Assembly: GCA_963841965.1 (NCBI GenBank)
Contig: CAWJES010000014.1
Location: forward strand, 1 to 64,000
Source of the DNA: Palsa-459 sp963841965
Lineage (GTDB): Bacteria; Actinomycetota; Acidimicrobiia; Acidimicrobiales; RAAP-2
Length of the DNA stretch: 64,000 nt
Direction of reading: 5' to 3'
Part shown: positions 8,449 to 17,620 of the stretch, piece by piece
How the letters are laid out: every line of letters begins with the position of its first letter
How positions within the stretch are numbered: position 1 is the stretch's first letter
Notes under the pieces: model-generated
The model's input: only the letters and a program-made list of their open reading frames with translations
Databases searched by the model: none
Told to the model about the DNA's origin: nothing
Made by a program: the position numbers and the translations under genes

Positions 8449-9318
8449 ATGACTGAGGCCACAGGAGAGGTCCCGACCGGTGGGTCTGGGCTGGGCCGCC
8501 AACTGGTTGGCCTTGCCCTCGCCACACACCTCGGACCCACCCTCGTCGTCACCGGCGCGACCACCGCGCTTGCCGCTGCTGCCGGTCGGGGCTCGGGAAC
8601 GATGTGGGTGGCGCTTGCAGTGCTCGCGGGACAGTGCTCGGTGGGCTGGTCGAATGACGCGATTGACGCCGACAGAGACCGACGGGTCGGTCGCACGAGT
8701 AAGCCGATCGTGGCGGGGCTGGTCACTGAGCGAACTGTCGCTCTCGCATCCGTCGCGGCCTTCGTCTGCTGCATCCCGCTGTCCCTCGCTTCCGGCTGGC
8801 GCGCAGCCACCGTCCACATGGTTGCGGTGATGGCGGCGATCGCCTACAACCTCGGTCTCAAGTCCACGATCCTCAGTCCCCTGCCCTATGCCATCTCCTT
8901 TGGGCTCCTTCCGGCGTTCGTCACGCTTGGCTTGCCGGAAGGAGGGTGGCCCCGTCCGATCGTGATGGTTGCGACGTCGTTGATCGGCGTCGGGGCCCAC
9001 TTCATCAATGCGGTGGCCGACGCAAGCGATGACGCCGTGACCGGCATCAAGGGACTGCCCCAGCGGCTCGGACCTCGCCGCGCACTCGAGGTGGGCACCA
9101 TCGTCCTTCTGGTATCGACCACCATCGTGGCCCTGCTGGCTCCTCACCGGAGACCGGCACTTGCGGCTGCACTCTGTGTCGTGGCGGTCGACCTGGGCGT
9201 CGTCGCGTCCGGCGCGCACGGCCGGCACCGCCTGGCATGGCGGCTCGCCCTGCTGGGCGGTGTGGGCTGTCTTGCCGTTTTCGTCATCGGTGGCGACGCG
9301 CTGGTCAGGGTCCGTTGA
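8449..9318 (+). CDS. UbiA-family prenyltransferase
   Basis: 289 residues with about eight membrane segments. The first Asp-rich motif is N-D-x-x-D-x-x-x-D in SNDAIDADRDRRVGR, followed by the conserved RTSKPIVAG. The second Asp-rich region is NAVADASDD. These motifs bind Mg-diphosphate so that a prenyl group is moved onto an aromatic or sugar acceptor in the membrane. Family members make quinones, hemes, chlorophylls or arabinan lipid carriers; nothing next door identifies the acceptor. The ATG at 8449 is preferred because the 26 residues before it in the open frame look non-coding. The gene appears monocistronic. Confidence 0.85.
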   Translation: MTEATGEVPTGGSGLGRQLVGLALATHLGPTLVVTGATTALAAAAGRGSGTMWVALAVLAGQCSVGWSNDAIDADRDRRVGRTSKPIVAGLVTERTVALASVAAFVCCIPLSLASGWRAATVHMVAVMAAIAYNLGLKSTILSPLPYAISFGLLPAFVTLGLPEGGWPRPIVMVATSLIGVGAHFINAVADASDDAVTGIKGLPQRLGPRRALEVGTIVLLVSTTIVALLAPHRRPALAAALCVVAVDLGVVASGAHGRHRLAWRLALLGGVGCLAVFVIGGDALVRVR

Positions 9319-9514
9319 CCCGCAGCCCGGTGTCCGACAGTGCCGGCGGGCCGTCGGCGACGCCATGAGGGGTCATCGGTTGGGAGTGGCAGATTGGTGA
9401 GCCGCTGTCGCCTTAAACTGCGGACGGACGGGCCCCAGGCGGACCGTACTCAGCCGTCGCGGATGTGGAAGTCTGTGTGCGACAGGGAGCGGGAGCCGAG
9501 TGGCTCCTCTGGCC

Positions 9515-9521
9515 AAGGAGG
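9515..9521 (+). promoter_or_regulatory. Strong ribosome-binding site that fixes a TTG start
   Basis: AAGGAGG, a full anti-16S match, lies six bases before the TTG at 9528. The upstream ATG at 9465 has no such site, and starting there would place charged residues before the signal peptide. Confidence 0.75.
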
Positions 9522-9527
9522 ATTCCG

Positions 9528-9947
9528 TTGACGACTCGAACCAGGTTGCGGAGTGTGCGGGTCAGGGCCGCAGTCGCGAGCGCCGCATGCGCCGTGGCGC
9601 TCGTTGCATCGCTGGGAATGGCGGTGCCGTCCAGTTCTGCAAGCGAGGCCACGTTCTGCAAGACGCTCCTCACCTACCACGCCACTGTCCCGACGACGAT
9701 CACCGTCGCGTCGTACCACGCGTGGGCCAGGGCAGAGGTGCCGTTCTTCTCCGCGCTGGCTGCGAACGCGCCGGATGCGGCCGCCAGGACCGTGCTGAAC
9801 GAGATCGTCACGATCCTGAAGTACTACGAGAGCCAGGCTTCCCTCAACGCCATCAAGGCGTACTGGCTCTCGCATCACAACGAGTGGGTGAAGGACACCA
9901 AGGCGCTGGCCGCCGACCTCGAGGCGTGTGCCAAGACCCTCCTGTAG
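9528..9947 (+). CDS. Small secreted protein of unknown function
   Basis: 139 residues from a TTG start backed by AAGGAGG. The N-terminus is a classic signal peptide: basic RTRLRSVRVR, a hydrophobic Ala/Val-rich core, then a likely signal peptidase I site after SSSAS. The mature part (about 100 residues) is helical, with FCKTLLTYHA, a Tyr/Trp-rich middle and a C-terminal Cys in LEACAKTLL, so C-x-n-C could form one disulfide bridge. I do not recognise a family. It sits alone between the UbiA and ClC genes. Function unknown; export is a firm inference from the signal peptide. Confidence 0.72.
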   Translation: MTTRTRLRSVRVRAAVASAACAVALVASLGMAVPSSSASEATFCKTLLTYHATVPTTITVASYHAWARAEVPFFSALAANAPDAAARTVLNEIVTILKYYESQASLNAIKAYWLSHHNEWVKDTKALAADLEACAKTLL

Positions 9948-10410
9948 CCGCGCCGTCGAAGGCAGGTTCGCGGGTACGCGATCCCGCTGCACAAGGGTGA
10001 TGATGGTCGGCCCTGACAGCCAACGCTGGGGCCTGGTCGCGTGGACAACGAGAACAGATCGATTTGCGCGCTCGGCCGTGAGACGGCGCCAAGGGGACCT
10101 CTCGTCACATGCTCGAGACGGTGCAGCCAGGCGCAACCTGCGGCGACACAGGCACGCGGATCGTCCAGGGCGGTACGGCTGACCCATCGACGCCGCATGC
10201 TGCCGCGAGGGCTGCCGTTCTGAGCTCGCCGCGCGATTCACGTCCTGGCGGCGCCGCATCCGCTGTGATCCAGGTGCGGCCGGAGACGGTCGCTCGGGCC
10301 GTGAACATCCGGGTACCAGCCCCCAAGGACCAGTTACATTCTCAGTAGCCGCGAACCGGTACGGCGGCGGGAGAACCAGCGGACCAGTCGTCCGATCCAG
10401 GGAAGGAACC
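9948..10410. other. Non-coding stretch upstream of the ClC gene
   Basis: About 460 bases without a recognisable gene on either strand. Only the last 12 bases have a clear role: GGAAGGA just before the ClC start. No terminator-like hairpin with a T-run was found after the secreted-protein gene. Confidence 0.4.
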
Positions 10411-11766
10411 ATGTCGTCTCCAGCCGGAGCTCCATCCGCGCCCCCCGGGCTGCCAGACCCACTCGCCATCCTGAGGACGAGGAGCTACCAGGTCCTTCTC
10501 GTGCTCGGTGGCGTGCTCGGAGTCCCTGTTGCGGTCGTCGCCTACTTCTTCCTTCAGGGTGTGGCCAGGCTCCAGACGGAGATCTACAAGAACCTACCGA
10601 TCTCGCTGGGGTTCCACGGCGCGCCGATCTGGTGGCCGCTCCCATGGCTCGCGCTCTGTGGTGCGCTCGTCGCCATCTCCATCGTGTACCTCCCCGGGAC
10701 GAGCGGACACGAGCCATCCGAGGGTCTCAACACGGGCGGGCCGGTGGACCCGGTCAACCTCTTTGGCGTAGTTGCCGCCGCCTTCGCGACGCTCAGCCTC
10801 GGCGCCGTCCTCGGCCCCGAGGCTCCGCTGATCGCAATTGGCAGCGGGATGGGGGTCCTGGCAGTACACCTCCTGAAGCGCGACGCACCGGCGCAGGCCG
10901 TGCTCGTCATCGGCGCCGCGGGGAGCTTCGCCGCGATCTCTGCCCTGCTGGGTTCTCCCCTGGTCGCCGCGTTCCTGTTGATGGAGATGAGCGGGCTCGG
11001 CGGACCGATGATGGAGATCGTGCTGCTCCCGGGGCTCCTTGCGGCGGGCGTGGGATCGCTCGTGTTCGTCGGACTCAACAGCATGACTGGACTCGGTACA
11101 TTCTCACTGGCTGTGACCGGCATCCCTGCCTTCGGGTCACCGACGCTGGGAGAGTTCCTCTGGGCGATCGGCATCGGGGTGGGGGGTGCCTTGCTCGCCT
11201 CGGTCATCTTCCGGATCGCGAAGATCTGCCGACGCATCATCGAGGGACGCCGGCTGCTCCTGACCCCTGTCGCGGGCTTGGCCATTGCCGGCATCGCGAT
11301 GGCCTTCGAAGCTGGCACGGGTCGGGGATCGACGACGGTGCTCTTCTCCGGACAGTCAGCACTGCCGGCGCTCGTGCAGCATGCTGCGGGCTGGACCGTG
11401 GGTGCGCTGCTCCTCTTGATGCTGTGCAAGGGGCTTGCGTACTCGGTCTCGCTGGGAGGCTTCCGCGGCGGTCCGATCTTCCCGAGCATGTTCCTCGGTG
11501 CCGCTGGGGGCATCGCCCTATCGCACCTCCCGGGCCTCCCCTTGATGGCAGGTGTCGCGATGGGCGTCGGCGCGGTCATCGCCGGTGCGCTGAAGATGCC
11601 GCTTACGGCCGTTCTCCTTCCAAGCGTCATGTTCGTCTCGGACTCGATTCCGCTCATGCCCCTGGTGATCGTGGCGGTCGTGGTCTCCTACATTGTGTCC
11701 ACCCAACTCGCCGCAATGGGCGCGCAGCACCCCGACGCTCAGCCGGCAAGCACCCCGCACGGCTGA
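10411..11766 (+). CDS. ClC-family chloride channel or H+/Cl- antiporter
   Basis: 451 residues, the size of the transmembrane core of bacterial ClC proteins, with no C-terminal CBS pair. The anion-binding and gating signatures are present in modified form: GTSGHEP where most members have GSGIP, GAVLGPEAPLIAIG where most have GREGP (the gating Glu is kept), and GGFRGGPIFPSMFLGAAGG for the GxFxP motif. It would move chloride or a similar anion across the cytoplasmic membrane, perhaps in acid or osmotic homeostasis. Ribosome site GGAAGGA lies 3 bases before the ATG. The altered selectivity loop means anion preference should not be assumed. Confidence 0.9.
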   Translation: MSSPAGAPSAPPGLPDPLAILRTRSYQVLLVLGGVLGVPVAVVAYFFLQGVARLQTEIYKNLPISLGFHGAPIWWPLPWLALCGALVAISIVYLPGTSGHEPSEGLNTGGPVDPVNLFGVVAAAFATLSLGAVLGPEAPLIAIGSGMGVLAVHLLKRDAPAQAVLVIGAAGSFAAISALLGSPLVAAFLLMEMSGLGGPMMEIVLLPGLLAAGVGSLVFVGLNSMTGLGTFSLAVTGIPAFGSPTLGEFLWAIGIGVGGALLASVIFRIAKICRRIIEGRRLLLTPVAGLAIAGIAMAFEAGTGRGSTTVLFSGQSALPALVQHAAGWTVGALLLLMLCKGLAYSVSLGGFRGGPIFPSMFLGAAGGIALSHLPGLPLMAGVAMGVGAVIAGALKMPLTAVLLPSVMFVSDSIPLMPLVIVAVVVSYIVSTQLAAMGAQHPDAQPASTPHG

Positions 11767-11835
11767 GCCCGGTGCTGGATTTCGACGCGCGACAGCGCTT
11801 TGGCGCGGCGTTCGGCCTGGACCTCAGCGATTGAG

Positions 11836-14295
11836 CTAACCCGGCGGACGTGCACTCGGCGCGGCGAGCCTCGCCCTCAGCAGATCACCGGTCGCCTCGG
11901 CGCTGAGGGGCATGCCGAGGTGGAAGCCCTGTGCCAGCAGGCACCCGATCTCGCGCAACCGCTCGGCCTGCAGCTCGCTCTCGACGCCCTCGGCGATCGT
12001 GGTCAGCCCGAGGGTCCCCGCGAGCTGGACGATCGCGCGGCAGAGGTGCGTCAACTGTGCCCGCTCCGCGACCGTGCTCACGAAAGACCGGTCAATCTTG
12101 AGGATGTCGATCGGCAACTGCTCGAGGTGCGAGAGGGACGAGTAGCCGGTCCCGAAGTCGTCGATCGCAACCCGGACACCGAGGTCGGCAAGTGCGCGCA
12201 GGTTGCGCACTGCTGCCTCGAGGTCGCGCATCACTGCGCTTTCGGTGATCTCGATGATCAGGTTCTTCGGCTCGAATCCGCTCGTGCGGAGCGACTCCGA
12301 GACGCTCGCAGCGATGGAGGTGTCGATCATCTCGCGGGCGGACAGGTTGACGCTGATCTGGAGGTCGGAACGGGCGAGCCCCGCCTCCTGCCAGCTGCGT
12401 GCCTGCGACCCGGCTTCGGCGAGCACGTACCGGTCAATAGCGTCGATGAGTCCGATCTCCTCAGCGAACGGGATGAAGTCCGCCGGTTGGAGCAACCCCT
12501 TCTCTGGATGCTGCCACCGCACGAGTGCCTCGAATCCGACGATCTCCCCGCCGGCCAGATCGAGGATCGGCTGATAGTGCACGATGAACTCGTCGCCTAT
12601 CACAGCCCGGCGCAGATCGGCCTCGAGCTCGAGCCGGGTGACGACTGCGGTGTGCATCTGATCCTGGAACTCCTCGTACCGGTTCTTCCCCTGGTTCTTC
12701 GCCATGTACATGGCGAGGTCGGCATTGCTGAGCAGCTGTTCCCCGTCGCTGTCGGATACCCCGAACGTGATGCCGATGCTTGCGGTCACAAGGACGCTCT
12801 GCGTCCCGACGAGGATCGGCTTGCGCAGCGCGGCGAGGATCCTGTCCGCCAGCCTGATGACCGCGTCGTGGTTGTCCGCATCCTCGATCAAGACCGCGAA
12901 CTCGTCCCCGCCGAGGCGGGCGGCCGTGTCACCCGAGCGCAGGCAGCCGACCAGAACCTCCGCGACCGCGACGAGGAGCTCGTCGCCCATCAGATGGCCG
13001 AGGCTGTCGTTGATCATCTTGAAGTTGTCCAGGTCGAGGAACAGGACCGCGACGTACTTGTGGGTCCGCTCGATCCTGGCGATCGCCTGGTTCATGCGGT
13101 CGCGGAAGAGCGCCTTGTTGGCGAGTCCGGTCAGCGCATCATGGAACGCCTGATGGACGAGATCGTCCTCGAGCCGCTTCTGCTCGGTGACGTCGCTGAA
13201 GCTCCAGACCCTGCCGACGACGTCGTCTCCGACGAACTGCGGCTTGGAGAAACGCTCGAAGACGCGCCCGTCCCTGAACACGATCAGGTCCTTGCTCTCG
13301 GAGCGGGGTTGCGCGTAAAGGTGCTCGACCCCCGCCACGAACGCCTCGGGATCCACCAGCTGGTCGACGACGAAGGCGATGGTCTCGATATCACTTCGGT
13401 GCGCGAGGACCTCCTCGGGCAGGTGCCACATCTCGGCGAACTGCTGGTTGAAACTCGTGATCCTGCGTTCCGAGTCGACGACCAGGAGGCCGTCCGCCGT
13501 CGAGTCGAAGGTCGCGTTGAGGAGGGAGAGCGTGCTTCGCAGCTCGAGTTCGGCGGCTACCCGCGACGAGACGTCATGAGCAGTCACGACGAGACCGGCG
13601 ACGGTGGGGTCGTCGAGGAGGTTCACGATCATGAGCTCGAAGGAGATGGCCTCGACCGCATCGTGATCAATCAGCCGCACCCCGACGACCACCGGGTGGG
13701 TGGCGGTCGCTCCCCGGAGCGCCTCGGTGATCGCCGCTTCCAGCGTCGCGTGGTCCTCGGGTGCGACGATGTTGGCGAGGGGCTGGTGTTCCACGAGCTC
13801 CGGATCATGTCCCAGGATCCTCGTGAGCGCGCCCGAGACGGAGTCGATGATCCCGGTCGGCGAGACGAGCATCATGATCGTGGTCGCGTTGTGAACGAGC
13901 GATCGGAATCGCGCAACATCGTCGCGAGCGACCTCGAAGCGCCTCCGTTCGGTCAGGTCCCGGATGCTGAACAGCACCGCGCCCTCTTGGAACCACCCCA
14001 CCGGAGCCCCGATGAGCTCGACCAGGCGCCAGCTGGAGTCGATCAGCACGCGGATCTCGAGGGGATTGCCGACCTCCTTGTCCTGCACGGTCTCGAGTGA
14101 CCGCAGGACGAGCTCAAGGTCGTCCCCGTGCACGAACCCGAGGGCAGACATGCCGATTGAGAACTGGAGGGATCGATTGAAGAGCCGCTCGGCGAACTCG
14201 TTCGCCCAGATGATGTTGCCGGAGGCGTCGAGGATGACGACGACCTCGGGAAGTTCGCCGAACAGCCGGGCTAGTGACTGGTCCTCGATCGCCAT
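11836..14295 (-). CDS. PAS-containing dual GGDEF/EAL cyclic-di-GMP protein
   Basis: 819 soluble residues. Three PAS-like sensor domains (about 8-115, 125-245, 255-370) are followed by a diguanylate cyclase domain (about 375-540) with an intact GGDEF at 462-466 and an RxxD inhibitory site at 453-456, exactly five residues upstream. The EAL domain (about 555-805) keeps E589-A-L, NLS, ITES, DDFGTGYSS at 712-720 and KIDRSFV. Both c-di-GMP synthesis and hydrolysis residues are therefore present, so either activity is possible. No membrane segments are seen, so the PAS domains probably sense a cytoplasmic cue such as redox state or a ligand. Monocistronic and convergent with the ClC gene, and divergent from the SDR gene. 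Confidence 0.96.
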   Translation of the reverse strand: MAIEDQSLARLFGELPEVVVILDASGNIIWANEFAERLFNRSLQFSIGMSALGFVHGDDLELVLRSLETVQDKEVGNPLEIRVLIDSSWRLVELIGAPVGWFQEGAVLFSIRDLTERRRFEVARDDVARFRSLVHNATTIMMLVSPTGIIDSVSGALTRILGHDPELVEHQPLANIVAPEDHATLEAAITEALRGATATHPVVVGVRLIDHDAVEAISFELMIVNLLDDPTVAGLVVTAHDVSSRVAAELELRSTLSLLNATFDSTADGLLVVDSERRITSFNQQFAEMWHLPEEVLAHRSDIETIAFVVDQLVDPEAFVAGVEHLYAQPRSESKDLIVFRDGRVFERFSKPQFVGDDVVGRVWSFSDVTEQKRLEDDLVHQAFHDALTGLANKALFRDRMNQAIARIERTHKYVAVLFLDLDNFKMINDSLGHLMGDELLVAVAEVLVGCLRSGDTAARLGGDEFAVLIEDADNHDAVIRLADRILAALRKPILVGTQSVLVTASIGITFGVSDSDGEQLLSNADLAMYMAKNQGKNRYEEFQDQMHTAVVTRLELEADLRRAVIGDEFIVHYQPILDLAGGEIVGFEALVRWQHPEKGLLQPADFIPFAEEIGLIDAIDRYVLAEAGSQARSWQEAGLARSDLQISVNLSAREMIDTSIAASVSESLRTSGFEPKNLIIEITESAVMRDLEAAVRNLRALADLGVRVAIDDFGTGYSSLSHLEQLPIDILKIDRSFVSTVAERAQLTHLCRAIVQLAGTLGLTTIAEGVESELQAERLREIGCLLAQGFHLGMPLSAEATGDLLRARLAAPSARPPG

Positions 14296-14548
14296 CGCTC
14301 TATTTCTACCCCTCGGAGGTTTAGTGCGCGGACCTGCAGATGGATCTGCGTGTGGTCCTGGCCGCTTGTTCGACGATGCCGACCCGGTTGGCCGGCTCCA
14401 TCTCGGACGCCGACCACGTCGCGTGCCTCAGTTGGGACCCTAGTGCCTCGGCATCCGTCGGGCCATGGGTCGGCAGCACTCCCGGCGGTCGGCTTTCGTG
14501 CACCGCTAGCCGACGAGGATCCCGCCGCGGGGCCGTATCGTTGCGGAC

Positions 14549-15304
14549 ATGACGAAGACAGTCCTCATCACCGGCGCGGGCTCCGGCTTCGGCCGTCTTG
14601 CAAGCATCGCTCTCGCCGAGCGCGGCCACCGGGTCATCGCGACAACGGAGAGCGACGAGCAGGCTTCGTCACTCAGCCAGGAGATCCCCGGCGTCGAGGT
14701 CGCGAGGCTCGACATCACGACGAAGGACGTCCTGAAGGCCGCCGATTGGGACGTCGACGTACTCATCAACAACGCCGGCGTCGGGCAGACGGGTCCGATG
14801 GCCGACATCAGCCTCGACCGTGTTCGAGCCCTCTTCGAGGTGAACGTCTTCGGCACCCTTGCCATCACGCAGGTCGTACTCAGGAAGATGGTCCCGCGTC
14901 GAAGCGGCCGGATCATCATCATGTCCTCGATCGCCGGCGTGCTCTCGGCACCGTCCTTCGGCCCGTACTCGATGACCAAGTTCGCGCTCGAAGCCATGGG
15001 CAAGGCGATGCGCGCCGAACTCGCACCACTGGGCATCGATGTCACCCTCCTCAATCCTGGGCCCTTCCAGACGGGTTTCAACGATCGGATGGCCGAGTCG
15101 ATGTGGGAGTGGTTCGGGGACGATGCGCTCAACGCGTCAGCGACACCAATGTTCCGCGCCATCGGCGAGATGGTGACCGGCGGCCAGCTTGATCCCGTCG
15201 AGGTCACCCAGGCGATCGTCGGGCTGACCGAGGCCGAGACGACTGAGGAGAACAACTTCGTCCCGACGTCGATGCGGGACCTCGTCGTCCCTCCCGTCCA
15301 GTAG
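14549..15304 (+). CDS. Short-chain dehydrogenase/reductase (SDR)
   Basis: 251 residues, the classical SDR length. Rossmann motif TGAGSGFG at 8-15, NNAG at 74-77, catalytic Ser about 126, and Y140-x-x-x-K144 in YSMTK. It is a full NAD(P)-dependent oxidoreductase; an Asp-Ile pair after the third strand (RLDIT) is typical of the family. The substrate is not predictable. It stands upstream of the acetyltransferase operon in the same direction, separated by about 145 bases, so co-transcription is possible but not shown. Confidence 0.92.
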   Translation: MTKTVLITGAGSGFGRLASIALAERGHRVIATTESDEQASSLSQEIPGVEVARLDITTKDVLKAADWDVDVLINNAGVGQTGPMADISLDRVRALFEVNVFGTLAITQVVLRKMVPRRSGRIIIMSSIAGVLSAPSFGPYSMTKFALEAMGKAMRAELAPLGIDVTLLNPGPFQTGFNDRMAESMWEWFGDDALNASATPMFRAIGEMVTGGQLDPVEVTQAIVGLTEAETTEENNFVPTSMRDLVVPPVQ

Positions 15305-15449
15305 GACCCCGTCCGCTGGGCACGGCCGGTCGAGATCCCGTCGCTCGATGCTGTGGACGAGGACCTTCGGCTCTTGCGGAGCAGGTCTTGCGGACCGAAG
15401 ATGTGTCATCGGACGAGCGCCCACGGCTGGTGGGGAGAAGGCGGCATCG

Positions 15450-16114
15450 ATGCCCGGGCTTCCAGGGGACGTGGAACCTGCCGACAGCTCGGGAGGGGTG
15501 GCGCTCGGCAGCCTCGCAGTGCACAAATATCCCTCGGAGTTCGAGCGCGATCTGACCACGTCGACGGGGTACGTGGTGCATGTGCGTCCGATCCGACCCG
15601 ACGACGACGGCCGTCTCATCGCCTTCCATGAGGACCTGTCGGCGCGCTCGGTCTACCGGCGCTTCTTCTTCGTCCACCCGGAGCTGTCGCCTGCGGAGGT
15701 CAAGCGCTTCACCAACGTCGACTACGTCGACCGCATGGCCCTCATCGTCGAATTGGACGGGAGGTTCATCGCGGTCGGTCGGTACGACCGCGACCCGGGT
15801 TCCGAGGAGGCGGAGGTGGCATTCATCGTCACTGATGAGTTCCAACGCCGCGGCATCGCCTCGTTGCTTTTGGAGCAGCTCGCCGAGGCCGCCTGGCACG
15901 CGGGCATCCAACGGTTCACCGCGCAGACACACGCGGACAATGCCGGCATGATCCGGGTCTTCAAGACGTCGGGCTTCCCGGTCTCTTCGGCAATGGAGCA
16001 GGGCGTCGTCACGCTTCGCTTCCCGATCGAGCCGACCGATGAGACCCGCGCCGCGCGTGGCCGTTTCCGGGAGGAGTCCCTGGCGCGCGCCCTGGAGCGC
16101 GGGGAGGCGGGAGC

Positions 16115-16121
<7 letters not shown>
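15450..16121 (+). CDS. GNAT acetyltransferase, PatA/AcuA-like protein lysine acetyltransferase candidate
   Basis: About 223 residues from ATG 15450, which follows GGGGAGAAGG; the open frame reaches 15348 but the extra part is not protein-like. The GNAT domain (about 30-190) opens with VHVRPIRPDDDGRLIAFHE and has SVYRRFFF, the acetyl-CoA loop FQRRGIASLLLEQL and NAGMIRVFKTSGF. This layout is that of the Pat catalytic domain and of the GNAT part of ADP-forming acyl-CoA synthetases. It lacks the cyclic-nucleotide domain of mycobacterial Pat. The next gene is an AcuC-type deacetylase overlapping by 7 bases, and two AMP-forming synthetases lie 2 kb away, so an AcuA/Pat-like role in inactivating acetyl-CoA synthetase is the best hypothesis. 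Substrate is inferred from context. Confidence 0.8.
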
Positions 16122-17157
<1,036 letters not shown>

Positions 17158-17161
<4 letters not shown>

Positions 17162-17580
17162 AGCCTCACCAGGCATTCGCCGTCGGCTTCGATGGATCCC
17201 GCGACGCCGCCTCGGCGGTTCGCTGGGCGTTCACGCTCGCCGGACAGGTCGGCGCGGACGTCGTGCTCGTCCATGCGCTGGGCCTGCTGGAGCACGGCGA
17301 GCGGGCTCACAGGGCGCAGTGGCTGCAGGCGACTGCGCTGGATCTCGCGGCTGAGCACGGATTCGATGCGGCAAGGGTCCGCTGGCACCTCGACGACGGC
17401 GATGCCTGCTCGGTCCTCATCCGCACGGCAGGTCCCCCGGTGGACGCGGACCTCCTCGTGGTCGGATCCCGGGGACAGGGGGCGCATGCGGGGCTCCTGC
17501 TCGGGAGCACGAGTCTCGAGCTGGCCGAGCACGCGACGATCCCGCTCGTCATCGTCCCGACGGGACGGCCAGCCCACTGA
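17158..17580 (+). CDS. Universal stress protein (UspA family)
   Basis: 140 residues, one Usp domain. It begins with FAVGFDGSRDAASAVRWA and has the ATP-binding signature G-x2-G-x9-G-S/T as GSRGQGAHAGLLLGST near the C-terminus, so it probably binds ATP. The ATG at 17158 overlaps the deacetylase stop (ATGA); a GTG at 17137 is a less likely start. In mycobacteria a Usp protein is a known target of the Pat acetyltransferase, so an operon joining a GNAT enzyme, a deacetylase and a Usp suggests this protein may itself be acetylated. That is inference. It is convergent with the propionyl-CoA synthetase gene, 40 bases away. Confidence 0.92.
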
Positions 17581-17620
17581 GCCGGGTCGAGGTACGCAGG
17601 ATCGCGCCCGGTCGGATGCC

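Noticed and set aside
7747..9366. Long open frame of 539 codons on the minus strand
   Set aside because: It is antisense to the UbiA gene and to the end of the DUF2142 gene; the product is Arg/His/Gly-rich with no domain.
11800..14100. 766-codon plus-strand frame
   Set aside because: Mirror image of the PAS-GGDEF-EAL gene, with composition typical of the complement of a GC-rich gene.
15348..15449. Extended N-terminus for the GNAT protein
   Set aside because: The extra 34 residues are Cys/Arg-rich and the ribosome site is before ATG 15450.
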